Numbered from the stretch's first letter, positions 7,221 to 16,225 are shown. The stretch is 64,000 nt of DNA from Pedobacter cryoconitis (GCF_001590605.1 NZ_CP014504.1:2294001-2358000); one strand, 5' to 3'. Notes: generated by a model not told the origin, from the sequence alone. Program-made: numbers and translations.

Positions 7221-9425
7221 TTAAGACAATGAATAGATCGAAACAGATAAAATGTGGGCGGTGACAGGAAGATTTTGACCAATAAAAGCACCAGCAAGTT
7301 CTTCGGATTGTGAAGGCCAAAGATTTACAAAAAGCGTCATAGGTTGATTAGGAATTGGTGAAGGTTGCCAATTTGCACGCGAATGAATTAGCTTTCCATC
7401 AACAAACCATCTTATCCCATTTGGTTCCCATTCAATTGAATAAGTGTGGAATTCTTCTGAAGCATCAAAACCAAGGTCTACAGTTACAGGCGTGCCTCTT
7501 ACTCCAAAATTCCAACCGTACCCATTGCTTCCAGGATTAAAGTATACATTAAGAAGTACCTTAGTTGTATCATTACCGATGAATTCTATGTCCAACTCCT
7601 GCCATGGATCGTTTCTGTGTAAAAAGAACGCGGTTATAACTCCATCCATTTTAACAGGTTTCATAGTCACCTCAAATCGTCCATATTGGTAGCGGGACTG
7701 ACTTGCTATTGAGGCTGAAGAAAACAGACGGGACTTTAGTGGTCGATTTTCAAGTACAAGATCAAAACCACCCAATGGATTAATTTTAAAATTACCAGCG
7801 GTAAACTCCGCTAAATTTGAAGGAAAAGATTCTTCAAGAAACCTCCAATAACGTTTATCAACCTGCTGAAATGTCTCCACAAGTACGGGTTCAAAACTAT
7901 CAATTGGATTTCTCTGGAAGTAAAGCTCCGTGTTTACTCCGAAAGCAGAAAGTCTTTCAACGGGTATTATCCAAGGTGTTACATCATGCTGTAAATAAGA
8001 AAAGTCTCTAATGTCTCTATCTGATTTTAGATTTTTGCCGAATTTGTAATCTGGAACAGATTCTAAGATCGGAAAGGGAAATGGAGGTATTTTGCATTTA
8101 AGAAATTTGCATAACTTTTTCCAGGATTTAGTATCATCATTTAATGACAGATGTTTGTTCCTATCATATACAAGGACGTCATTCACGCCTATAAAATATT
8201 CACTCACTATTTTTTTTGACTCAGAAAGGAAATGATCCTCAGTTTTTCCTATCCAAATAAACAATGCTGTGGGATACATTGATGCTAATAGGCTGAAGTC
8301 TGTAGAAATCGTGATACCGATGTATGCATCAAATAATAATGGTTCATTATTTTTAAGTAACCGATTAATTGTATCCGTTTGATTTCCATTATAATCCCAA
8401 CTGCATCGGTAGCCCAAAATGCTAAGGGCCGTGGTCATAAGGCTGGCTTGACCAACATTTTCAGACAGGAGGAAGACAGGATTTCTACCTTTTCGTTGTT
8501 GCAATTCAAGATGTGTCTTGTCAGATTGAATTCCAATTTGTGATAAAACAGGTAGAATCGAATAGTTATTACCTGATTGTAAATCATTTCGTTGAAAAAT
8601 AAGGGAAGGAGCCGATGAGTAAACATCCAGATTTCTAAACTGTAAGTTCATCCAAAGATCCACCGGACCAATCACCGGCAGAGCTTCTATGAGTTTTTTT
8701 GCTCCTTTATAGGAAAGCACATATCCTGACAACCACCACAACCCTTTTACTGGCCGATTTAAATGTTTCGTAAAACTTTGTTTTTCGGCCCCCCAGTCTA
8801 CTTCACGATAGGATAGATAAAGTAAATCAAAGTCGGGTAAGCCACTGCTATCTACTGGTAATTCTTTCCAGAGCGCATTCATTTTTCTAGCGAAGAAACT
8901 TTCAAAAAATATATCGTCCTCTAAAATTAGACAAAAGGGCTGTTTTTCTTCTATTATTTTTCGCCAGCAAGAGATATGTGACAGGGATACTGCTATCTCC
9001 TCCTTAGTCATTGTAACCCAAATTTCTTTGTCTCTTATAATATCAAGAAGCCGAGGATCGGGATCCACGGCATATTGATCCCTCAAGTTAAATTTCGCAT
9101 CAACCTGTTCAGAAGAAAAATTGGTTGTATCAAGAACCTTTCCATCGACAGCTTCAATTTTACGGCAAAATTCTTGCAAAGTAATATTATCAGTAACTTT
9201 CTCTCTTTTTAACTCATCGGTAATTCGTTCTAATCTGTCTGGTTGACGTTGAAGATTAATAATATAAATTGCATCAATTAATTTTCCTTTTGAATCAAAT
9301 TTGTGACCAAACGCATTATGTTTTGTACTGAGAATTACTTTTCGTTTAATTTTTTTGAAGAAAAATTTGGCTCTTCTTAGAAATTGAGTGTCAAGGTTGA
9401 TATTCATTAATTGAATGTTTCGCAA
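7221..9425 (-). CDS. Three-domain fusion: GT25 glycosyltransferase, sulfotransferase-like, GH16 glycosidase
   Basis: 734 aa, no signal peptide. Residues about 52-290 form a family 25 glycosyltransferase: IYIINLQRQPDR near 53, VSLSHISCWRKI near 147, the metal-binding ILEDD at 167-171, and PVDLWMN at 254-260. Residues about 315-455 resemble a degenerate sulfotransferase: a PSB-loop-like NVGQASLMTTALSILGYR, and SWKKLCKFL..PPFPFP at its end. Residues about 495-734 are a GH16 laminarinase/lichenase-type domain with the catalytic motif ELDIE (Glu610, Asp612, Glu614), preceded by YQYGRFEVTMKP and followed by EEFHTYSIEWEPNGIRWFVDG. It is divergent from a GT32-like gene 53 bases away. Putting a glycan-cleaving domain and a glycan-building domain in one apparently cytoplasmic chain is unusual. 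The protein could trim or transfer a nascent surface glycan; function is inference. Confidence 0.88.
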   Translation of the reverse strand: MRNIQLMNINLDTQFLRRAKFFFKKIKRKVILSTKHNAFGHKFDSKGKLIDAIYIINLQRQPDRLERITDELKREKVTDNITLQEFCRKIEAVDGKVLDTTNFSSEQVDAKFNLRDQYAVDPDPRLLDIIRDKEIWVTMTKEEIAVSLSHISCWRKIIEEKQPFCLILEDDIFFESFFARKMNALWKELPVDSSGLPDFDLLYLSYREVDWGAEKQSFTKHLNRPVKGLWWLSGYVLSYKGAKKLIEALPVIGPVDLWMNLQFRNLDVYSSAPSLIFQRNDLQSGNNYSILPVLSQIGIQSDKTHLELQQRKGRNPVFLLSENVGQASLMTTALSILGYRCSWDYNGNQTDTINRLLKNNEPLLFDAYIGITISTDFSLLASMYPTALFIWIGKTEDHFLSESKKIVSEYFIGVNDVLVYDRNKHLSLNDDTKSWKKLCKFLKCKIPPFPFPILESVPDYKFGKNLKSDRDIRDFSYLQHDVTPWIIPVERLSAFGVNTELYFQRNPIDSFEPVLVETFQQVDKRYWRFLEESFPSNLAEFTAGNFKINPLGGFDLVLENRPLKSRLFSSASIASQSRYQYGRFEVTMKPVKMDGVITAFFLHRNDPWQELDIEFIGNDTTKVLLNVYFNPGSNGYGWNFGVRGTPVTVDLGFDASEEFHTYSIEWEPNGIRWFVDGKLIHSRANWQPSPIPNQPMTLFVNLWPSQSEELAGAFIGQNLPVTAHILSVSIYSLS

Positions 9426-9478
9426 AGAATTTAACTAAAGTCTGAATGTAGTAACTTTACAACTAAATCCCTAATTAT
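9426..9478. promoter_or_regulatory. Divergent promoter region between two glycosyltransferase genes
   Basis: Only 53 bases separate the two start codons, so both promoters must overlap here. On the plus strand TAACTTTA near 9451 is one base off the Bacteroidota -7 consensus TAnnTTTG. No clear -33 TTTG was found. The assignment is tentative, but the close divergent arrangement implies joint regulation. Confidence 0.35.
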
Positions 9479-10312
9479 ATGACAACTCAAGAAAATATTG
9501 ATGTTCATGTTAACGACCACAAGTTAAGATCCCAGTTTATACAAAGACTTGTACAAGATAAAAATTCAAATCTAATGGAAACCCCTTTCAAAATTATTCC
9601 AAGGGTATTAATACAGTTCTGGGATAACTCCGAAAAAATACCAAGTGATGTAAAGGAGTGCATCGATAGTTGGAGCTATCTGGATGAACATGGTTTCAAG
9701 AGGCTATGCTTCGATGATTTTTCTGCTGAGTGCTTTATAAGAACTGAATTTGACGACAATCATCTTCAAGCTTATAATATGTGTCATCATCCAGCTATGA
9801 GGTGTGATTATTTCAGGCTTTGTTACCTCTACAAATATGGTGGATTTTATCTAGATGCAGATGAAAATTATTTAGGAGCTGATATTGAGCCACTTTTAGT
9901 TGGCGCCAAACTTCGTCTAAACCCACTTTGTTATAATATGTTAAATGACGAGATGGTTACTTCTAGATGTTTTCTGGATAATCAAGAATCATCTGAACAT
10001 TGGATATTTTATGTAAACAATAATCCAATAATTGCACCTTCTGGGCACCCACTACTAAATCTCGCATTATCCAGAGCTACAAAAATATTATTGGAATCTA
10101 AAAATCCTATTGCCGATATACAATCCACAACTGGTCCAGGGAATCTATCAGCAAGTCTTGTTCAATATGCAATGATGCTTGATCATGAAAATAAACAATA
10201 TGATTTCGAAATAATCGATAATTGGGACAAAATTTCTAATAGCCCTTGGCCACTCAGCTATAGAAATGATCAGAGAAACTGGAGGTTATGGAATCCTAAT
10301 AAACCTGATTGA
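9479..10312 (+). CDS. DXD-motif glycosyltransferase (GT32 / capsular sugar transferase type)
   Basis: 277 aa, soluble. The central block has the hallmark of the Gly_transf_sug (OCH1-like) family: IPRVLIQFWDN near residue 40, HPAMRCDYFRLCYLYKYGGFYLDADE at 104-129 (in two pieces, HPAMRCDYFRLCY and LYKYGGFYLDADE). The nucleotide-sugar/metal DXD is Asp126-Ala-Asp128. A C-terminal TTGPGNLSASL segment matches the conserved TGP block of such enzymes. It probably adds one sugar to a surface or secondary glycan. It is divergently paired with the GT25-GH16 fusion and both lie between inverted element ends, so they may travel and act together. Confidence 0.85.
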   Translation: MTTQENIDVHVNDHKLRSQFIQRLVQDKNSNLMETPFKIIPRVLIQFWDNSEKIPSDVKECIDSWSYLDEHGFKRLCFDDFSAECFIRTEFDDNHLQAYNMCHHPAMRCDYFRLCYLYKYGGFYLDADENYLGADIEPLLVGAKLRLNPLCYNMLNDEMVTSRCFLDNQESSEHWIFYVNNNPIIAPSGHPLLNLALSRATKILLESKNPIADIQSTTGPGNLSASLVQYAMMLDHENKQYDFEIIDNWDKISNSPWPLSYRNDQRNWRLWNPNKPD

Positions 10313-10382
10313 TATTAGGTTATCACATTAACCAATCAATATGTAGCTAGCTGTATGATAGAATTTTAATGTCAGCTCCACG

Positions 10383-10427
10383 TGTAACCCCTCCTAAAAA
10401 CGGACTGTATAAAAGGTGACCTCCCCC
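10383..10427 (+). repeat. Element end, inverted relative to 7095-7126
   Basis: TGTAACCCCTCCTAAAAA begins at 10383 and is the reverse complement of the sequence ending at 7126. The homology continues about 32 bases (10383-10415) and then runs into GTGACCTCCCCCG (10416-10428), the same two-motif order as at 7063-7126. No transposase lies next to it. Confidence 0.6.
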
Positions 10428-10526
10428 GAAAAACCAGACCGCTGAAAAGTCGAAAAAATCCGGGCCATACCTAGCCCCTCTTTCAATACGAAATACAATA
10501 GGCCAAGATTATAGTCCGACTTTGTA

Positions 10527-10576
10527 ACCGTAAACTAAAAAACTGATAATTAATTATCAGTTTTTTAGTTTACGGT
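10527..10576. terminator. Perfect 50-bp palindrome, probable bidirectional terminator
   Basis: Two 25-base arms (10527-10551, 10552-10576) are exact reverse complements with no spacer. The centre CTGATAATTAATTATCAG is flanked by an A6 tract on the left and a T6 tract on the right. It lies between the convergent ends of the GT32-like gene (10312) and the DUF262 gene (10724). It therefore suits intrinsic termination in both directions. Confidence 0.75.
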
Positions 10577-10723
10577 GAGTGTTACTGTTGTTTCCCAGTT
10601 AATACTATTTTGCTTGCAATAAAATAAATGGCTTTTACCCATTTTGGAAGTGATGACTTCGTACAACGATTAAAGGGTTTATAAAAATTGAAGGTACGGA
10701 CATTGATATTTTGGCCTGTCTGC

Positions 10724-12676
10724 CTAAACATTAATTACAGTTGTTTTTTCATTTGGAAGTTTCCAACGCTCTAAAGCAAACTTTTTAAATACCTCTTCCC
10801 GTTGTTCACAAATCTTATCAGCCATTTCTCTCCAATAATTTTTCGTCTTACGTCTTTGCGTCATTTCATTATCAACCAACCTGAAAATTTTACTCAGTTC
10901 TGCAACCTGAATCATATCCAAAGCACCCTCTCCCGCACCATTCAGCTCCTCCAACTGAGCAATCTTACCTGGAATATTCTTGTTGCTTAAGCTGATATTG
11001 CTACTAAGCCCACAAAGAACAAAGTTTCCTAACCTCCTTTTAGTATGAAAATCAGATGGAAACTCTACTTCCATATTTTTTGAAGCCCAAATATGTTCAA
11101 TAGATAATTGGTCATTCTTGTTGTGCCCTATATTCTTCTTTCCTGTCAGTAATCTTTTCCATTCAAAAGAACGTTTAGCTTTCTGTGAGCGAATATGTTC
11201 CTCGTAACATGAAAGAAAATACCTAATTCCAATCCAACGATAATAGTTGAAGCTTTCTCCATAATCTAACTCTAAATTATCTATAAACCGGTTTTCTGGA
11301 CAGAAAGCATCGGTAATCTGTACAAGATTTTCAAAAAGCCATTCAAAGACATCACCTTTTATTGCAACCTGATTATAATAAGTTATTGCAGGATCATTCT
11401 CAGAATTCCAATTTCGATCATTGAAGAATTCCCATGCAAACTCAAACATATCAGCTTGTTTACTATCAGCTCTCCTGAAAATATCTGGTAAAACATAAAG
11501 TCTCATATTAACAACTTCTAAAAGATTCAATAATCTAACGACCTGATGTGGAATATCCAACCTGGACATGATTGACAGATACAAAGGCATAATCGAAGCA
11601 TAAGTTGGCTGAGAACGGAGGTAAGTTAAACAACGGGTTAATTCAGTTTTAATTTCTCCATTATATACAATATCAAATTGGTCTCCATTAAAAAACCAAG
11701 AATAATGCTTTGCTGAAAGCGCAACAAATTCCACAAAATCACGCATTCTGTCAACAGCATTATCGATATAATCTTCATTACAATCTTTTACGTTGAAAAG
11801 CTCCTTACATTCATCATAAACATACCAACTCTTATCTTTACTGGTTTTAAAGAAAACAATAAAACAATATCTTAAAAATGCATTTTCATCATCATTACTT
11901 GTTCGATGTGCCTTACTGAGACTGATTTGTATATCGGACCATCTCAGGTTTATTTCTTTTCTTAACCTCTCTCTACTATGAACTGTGGCATAGTAAATAA
12001 AAAAGTTTTTAATTTTTTCAAGTTCCGAGAGCTGTTTACCGCGGTTATTTATTACTTCAAACATAATCCCGATTTCCCGATTTTGTTCAGGAGTAAAGAA
12101 TAGGAAATTAAGCTTTGTCAAAATCGTATTGTAGATTACACTTGGATCAACATCATCTTTTCTCAAAAATTCCTTGAAATATTTTGATGCATTAATTATT
12201 GATTCATGGGATTTAGTTTCAGCATTAAAATCCTGGTGTTGGATAATCGCATATTGGAAACATTTCCTTGTTTCTATATTAGGCGTCAATACGTTCCGCT
12301 CATTGCCTTTCGTTCCTCGTGAAATAAAAATGGGGTAAATATCTTTGAATAAATCAGGGTCATAATGATATATTTCATTTAAGAAAATTATCAAAGTGGT
12401 AAGGCGTTGTTGTCCATCAACAAGCTCGTATGTATTTGACGTAGATTCATTAATTGCTGCAACGATAGTCCCTGTATAGTGCTTGCCATCTATCTTTGTA
12501 ATATTAAGTATATCCTTAGTTAGATCTTCAAGATGTTCAGTTTCCCAAGAATAACCTCGCTGGTAGTCAGGAATAATAAAATAATTGTTTGTAAAGAGTT
12601 CTTTCAGGTTAAACGTTTTCGAGCCTAAGACAGTCAGTTCTTGTTGAATTGAGGGCATAAAAATTGATATTTGCAA
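10724..12676 (-). CDS. DUF262/DUF1524 protein, GmrSD-like type IV restriction enzyme
   Basis: 650 aa. The N-terminal DUF262 (GmrS-type, ParB/Srx-like nucleotide-binding) has YQRGYSW at 38-44 and VDGQQRLTTL at 86-95. A long helical middle follows. The C-terminal DUF1524 carries an HNH-type motif (LSIEHIW, His528 region, then KRRLGNFVLCGLSSNISLSNK), as in GmrD. GmrSD homologues cleave DNA with modified (glucosylated hydroxymethyl-) cytosines using NTP, but DUF262 proteins also act in other phage-defence systems, so the substrate is not certain. It appears monocistronic: a palindromic terminator lies downstream and there is no partner nearby. Confidence 0.85.
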   Translation of the reverse strand: MQISIFMPSIQQELTVLGSKTFNLKELFTNNYFIIPDYQRGYSWETEHLEDLTKDILNITKIDGKHYTGTIVAAINESTSNTYELVDGQQRLTTLIIFLNEIYHYDPDLFKDIYPIFISRGTKGNERNVLTPNIETRKCFQYAIIQHQDFNAETKSHESIINASKYFKEFLRKDDVDPSVIYNTILTKLNFLFFTPEQNREIGIMFEVINNRGKQLSELEKIKNFFIYYATVHSRERLRKEINLRWSDIQISLSKAHRTSNDDENAFLRYCFIVFFKTSKDKSWYVYDECKELFNVKDCNEDYIDNAVDRMRDFVEFVALSAKHYSWFFNGDQFDIVYNGEIKTELTRCLTYLRSQPTYASIMPLYLSIMSRLDIPHQVVRLLNLLEVVNMRLYVLPDIFRRADSKQADMFEFAWEFFNDRNWNSENDPAITYYNQVAIKGDVFEWLFENLVQITDAFCPENRFIDNLELDYGESFNYYRWIGIRYFLSCYEEHIRSQKAKRSFEWKRLLTGKKNIGHNKNDQLSIEHIWASKNMEVEFPSDFHTKRRLGNFVLCGLSSNISLSNKNIPGKIAQLEELNGAGEGALDMIQVAELSKIFRLVDNEMTQRRKTKNYWREMADKICEQREEVFKKFALERWKLPNEKTTVINV

Positions 12677-13343
12677 GCTTTCTTTTTAAGGATATAAGAT
12701 CTAAAACTAATATCTTTAAAATTTAATTATTTTTTTTGTAAAACTAATATTTTAACCCATATTATTTACATAATTAACCTCGATAAATATGACTTTGCAA
12801 ATTTGTTTGAAGAATTTCACTTGTTACTATCAGAGAGAGACGAATTAAAATATTGGATTTTATGAAAACATACAATATGTCTCATTAATAAAAGGAAGAA
12901 AACCTTCCTTCAATCCAATTAAATTAGCTTTTTCCTCAATTGAAGACCATTTACTAAAGATATCAATAGTAACTCAGGAATTTTTGCTCCTATACCTTCG
13001 TGACAACTTAGAATGATTTCAGCTTCTATTCATGAGTAATCCGTATCACGTCAACATTTGTGAACCATTTTAACATTTTTAGGTCTGGAAACAAGTTGTT
13101 GTTTATATTGACTATCAAAAGGCTTTATACCCTCTATTAATGGTGGAACTGGAGACTTTCAAGTATTAGAAATATGCATGGATATTTTCTCCAAGTTTAC
13201 ATAATGCACTTAATAACAAAAGAGGATGTAAAATAAAATGTGTCTCTAAATTAATAATTAACTAGCTGACACATTTTATTTTACATCCCCTTTGCTTTTT
13301 CACGCATTTTACCAAATAGATATTAGCAGAAATGTATTTGTGT
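12677..13343. other. Gene-free AT-rich stretch with one strong hairpin
   Basis: 667 bases between two minus-strand genes. No frame with coding character was recognised on either strand. It must hold the promoter of the DUF262 gene (within about 12677-12800) and it contains the hairpin 13224-13288. Otherwise nothing was recognised. Confidence 0.5.
13224..13288 (-). terminator. 21-bp perfect hairpin downstream of 13344 gene
   Basis: Arms 13224-13244 and 13268-13288 are exact complements (GGATGTAAAATAAAATGTGTC and its reverse complement) with a 23-base AT loop. On the minus strand the stem is followed by CTCTTTTGTT. It lies 55 bases past the stop of the 13344-13907 gene, so it is probably its terminator. 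It could alternatively be a small palindromic element. Confidence 0.6.
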
Positions 13344-13907
13344 TTATTTTCTAAAATGTAATAATTCCCTCATTTTCCTTATTTGCTTTTCAACTTCGAT
13401 GGAAATTTGTTTTTTAGGCATATTCTGTTTCTTGAATTTTGTTTTAAGAATTTCTCTTAAAATTTTATTCCATCTTTCATCTTGATTCAAATTAGGAACC
13501 TCCATTAAAACTATATATTGATCTGCTCTATTAGATATTTTATCTCCAGGAAATCCGTATAAAATGTTCAGTCCTCTTGATTGAAAAATTGCATCTATTA
13601 ATGCAGGGTTTTTCTCTAATGAGAATTCAATATAAAACTCAAATTCTCTTGGTTTCGCGAATTTCACAAGAAGTAGCCAATTCTTAGGTTTGAAATATTG
13701 TAATAATGGAGATGCCCATTGTGTAGTTACATCGCCTTGATTTATACTAGTATTATGTGCTTTCAAAAAATCTTTAAGTTCTTCACCATTTTGATAATTA
13801 TTCAAAACTACATATGGAATTAATCTTCCATCCGCCCATTTAGGATCTGATATTAATCCATTTTCTTGAATTGTATAAATTGGTAATTTACGCCTATCAA
13901 TGTTCAT
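13344..13907 (-). CDS. Unknown protein, second gene of a two-gene operon
   Basis: 187 aa, soluble, no family recognised. It opens with IDRRKLPIYTIQENGLISDPKWADGRLIPYVVL and contains a basic C-terminus (KTKFKKQNMPKKQISIEVEKQIRKMRELLHFRK). Its ATG lies inside the end of the upstream gene (11-base overlap), so translation is probably coupled. The partner has an N-terminal membrane anchor. A perfect hairpin follows. Bases are strongly AT-rich, unlike the HEPN island further on. Confidence 0.75.
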   Translation of the reverse strand: MNIDRRKLPIYTIQENGLISDPKWADGRLIPYVVLNNYQNGEELKDFLKAHNTSINQGDVTTQWASPLLQYFKPKNWLLLVKFAKPREFEFYIEFSLEKNPALIDAIFQSRGLNILYGFPGDKISNRADQYIVLMEVPNLNQDERWNKILREILKTKFKKQNMPKKQISIEVEKQIRKMRELLHFRK

Positions 13908-14445
13908 ATAGTATTTCTTTTATTAAATTTGAAGTTACTTTTGAAGTATTTCCTTGTCCATCTTCAATTATCAATTCATAAAAATCTATTCTTTTTGCGA
14001 CTAAAATTTGAGGAAAATTAAAAATCACCCATCCTGATTTTATTTCTTTTTCGTCAATTCGAATTTCCAAGGGAAATTTACCTAAATTACTATGGTAATT
14101 TTCATGAAATAGAGAAGGTGAATGTTCGATAATAATTTCAGTAGTTTGATTACCGTTATAAAAATATACTATTCTGAGTTTGGGAAGTATTGAATTTTTT
14201 GTGTTTGAAAAATTTGTGATTCTAATATTAAACAATAATAATTTTTCGTTTACATTTTTATAATTAAATTTATAACTATCTTCCAGATATATCGAAAATT
14301 TAGATTTTCTATTATCGAAATCAATTTTATCTAACTTAAATTTCTTTCTATTCAATCTGTAAATTAAAATAGAGGTAATTAGTGCTAGAATTGCTATTAA
14401 TGGTGTAATATTACCCTTAAGGTACACTGAAATTTCTTCAATCAT
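13897..14445 (-). CDS. Unknown membrane-anchored protein
   Basis: 182 aa with one N-terminal transmembrane helix (ITPLIAILALITSILIYRL, about residues 13-31). A soluble domain of likely beta-sandwich character follows (KLLLFNIRITNFSNTKNSILPKLRIVYFYNG). The orientation is probably with the domain in the cytoplasm, because positively charged residues directly follow the helix (NRKKFKLDK). It overlaps the downstream gene by 11 bases. No function is recognised. Confidence 0.75.
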   Translation of the reverse strand: MIEEISVYLKGNITPLIAILALITSILIYRLNRKKFKLDKIDFDNRKSKFSIYLEDSYKFNYKNVNEKLLLFNIRITNFSNTKNSILPKLRIVYFYNGNQTTEIIIEHSPSLFHENYHSNLGKFPLEIRIDEKEIKSGWVIFNFPQILVAKRIDFYELIIEDGQGNTSKVTSNLIKEILYEH

Positions 14446-14951
14446 ATTATATTTATTACTTCTGCTAACAATATGATTAGCGAGCCCTGACGCCGCTAAG
14501 TCCCCTCTATATCCGTATTACAGTACATGTATCAATAAAATTAACATTTTTTTGTGAATCAGCAAGATAGTCGCCATCAAAATTAATTTTAGGTTGATAA
14601 AGGGAAGCCCCACTACGTAAGCTACAGAAATAGACATTGTCATCTTGTGAACTTAACCCGATTAATCATGCCCTCTAGTTGTACTGCAAGAAGGACAACG
14701 ATATACAAAATTAATCCGCTCTTGGCATTTGGCCTGGGGAGAATGGAGGCGCGACTGGGTATACCTTTGCGATTTGATACCCTCCGGAACACCGAACCTT
14801 AACCATATACTTTTATCACAAATCAGTCACGCATCGCCTCATATGATCGGAAATCAAGATAATAAGAATTAATATTTTATCTTAGAGGTAATTATGAAAA
14901 TTCAAGAATAGAATTAAGTTCCTATAAAACTTTCCATAATTGGTACGGTAT
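14446..14951. other. Gene-free stretch before the metzincin-like gene
   Basis: About 505 bases. Short open frames near 14670-14870 on the plus strand do not start or end convincingly and match no family I know. The region may be a decayed gene. It carries the promoter for the 14952 gene somewhere in the AT-rich last 80 bases, but I cannot place it. Confidence 0.4.
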
Positions 14952-15779
14952 ATGCGAACAACTATACTAATTGACGCAAATACCATGAACTTAGAGCAAC
15001 TAAAAGTCGAGATCTCAAATGCTCAGCAACGGCCGTTGTCAGGAGGAATAACAAGTAATAACATGACTATATTTGATAACGGAAATGGTCAGCTTACACT
15101 GTCAGGTGACATAACGATTACCATCAAAGTTTTAGACCTCACCTCTACCGGGGTTTATACACTAAACAGTTTCATGAATTTCACACAACAGACCATAGCC
15201 AATAAATTAAAAGGAAATATATTTGTTGGTGGTTTTGGCTTTTACAAATATGATTCGAATCGTAAAAAGTTCACGAATAAGCCCTGTACGTACACTATTA
15301 GGTACAACTTCAATTATATTGTTAAATTGACTCAAATAACGATGTTAAGCCAACTATCTGGAAATGATTTTGTCCTCGCCGTAGTTGACGATATTCGATC
15401 TTCATTTACTGATAAATATGGCAAATCACGCAAAGTTAGCGGGTTAACTAATGGAGCAGGAGGCCCTGCTATTGTTAGTTATAACGACTGGGCTAAATAT
15501 CCATATCTAGCCGTGCATGAATTTTTTCACACATTAAGTTTGGGCGATATAGAGGATAATAGCCAAAAACAAAAGTTGATGTATCATTTAGGAGGAAATA
15601 CTGGATCATCTGTTTCAAATCAGGAATTGATTGATGTAAATCGTTATATTATGAGTGATATAAGTAATGTGGCACGTGGCCGTTATACTAACCCCGGGCT
15701 AAATACAGTTAATAGATTACGTACTTTTTTAAATAGCTCTTCAAATGGTTTTATCTTCAATAAGGCTAAGTTTAGGTAG
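14952..15779 (+). CDS. Metzincin-like zinc metallopeptidase, no signal peptide
   Basis: 275 aa from ATG at 14952; a TTG at 14940 in frame would add four residues and is less likely. The zinc site is HEFFHTLSLGD (His189, Glu190, His193, Asp199), the HExxHxxGxxD pattern of snapalysin-type metzincins with Ser in place of Gly. A downstream LMYHL can serve as the Met-turn. The first 120 residues are predicted beta-rich. The last 35 bases overlap the start of a CxxCH lipoprotein gene. A second, truncated copy of the same two-gene arrangement lies at 35035-35690. That copy has the canonical Gly (HTLGLPD) and sits next to a PAAR-like gene. I infer a secreted-effector-type protease; export is not evident from the sequence. 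Confidence 0.7.
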   Translation: MRTTILIDANTMNLEQLKVEISNAQQRPLSGGITSNNMTIFDNGNGQLTLSGDITITIKVLDLTSTGVYTLNSFMNFTQQTIANKLKGNIFVGGFGFYKYDSNRKKFTNKPCTYTIRYNFNYIVKLTQITMLSQLSGNDFVLAVVDDIRSSFTDKYGKSRKVSGLTNGAGGPAIVSYNDWAKYPYLAVHEFFHTLSLGDIEDNSQKQKLMYHLGGNTGSSVSNQELIDVNRYIMSDISNVARGRYTNPGLNTVNRLRTFLNSSSNGFIFNKAKFR

Positions 15780-16176
15780 CCTGGGAATGTGTGTCCTATT
15801 CGCATGTACGGGTTCGGTTAATAATGAAAATAGAATACCGCAAGTTATTAAGGCAGTAAAAGATACATGTAACCTTGATCTTACTGGAGGCCGCAGATTA
15901 ATAGCCAATTTAAGCTGTACCAACTGCCACATAGTCTGGGACAACGGGCCTAGAATGCGGAAGAATATCCCTCTATTTACAGAGTTATCTGCAATGGATA
16001 GTGTAAAACTAAGAGATTATATTTTTAAGACCAAACACAATGGGATGTATATTAAAGATTTTCCAGATGCTGGAAAAAGAATTGACAGCCTATCTGAATG
16101 CGATAAAAATAATTTGATCCACTATATTAAAGATCATAATAAGGATCATATAAATTCATCATCTAAAAATAAATAA
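15745..16176 (+). CDS. Small lipoprotein with c-type heme motif CxxCH
   Basis: 143 aa. The signal peptide ends in a lipobox (CVLFAC, Cys about residue 20). One heme-attachment motif CTNCH lies near residue 54, and the C-terminus resembles the last helix of a small cytochrome c (NNLIHYIKDH). The start overlaps the protease gene by 35 bases, so the two are translationally coupled. The homologue at 35035 keeps CRYCH, KKNIPIF, KHNGMY and the lipobox, so these positions are under selection. It is probably a membrane-anchored monoheme protein. A role as cognate inhibitor of the protease is a guess from the coupling. Confidence 0.75.
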   Translation: MVLSSIRLSLGSLGMCVLFACTGSVNNENRIPQVIKAVKDTCNLDLTGGRRLIANLSCTNCHIVWDNGPRMRKNIPLFTELSAMDSVKLRDYIFKTKHNGMYIKDFPDAGKRIDSLSECDKNNLIHYIKDHNKDHINSSSKNK

Positions 16177-16225
16177 CGATGCAGGTAGCTAATGATTTAG
16201 TGGTCTATCGCCCTTTATTTACGAG

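Noticed and set aside
14670..14880. Short open frames before the protease gene
   Set aside because: No start, stop pattern or family resemblance that would support a gene.
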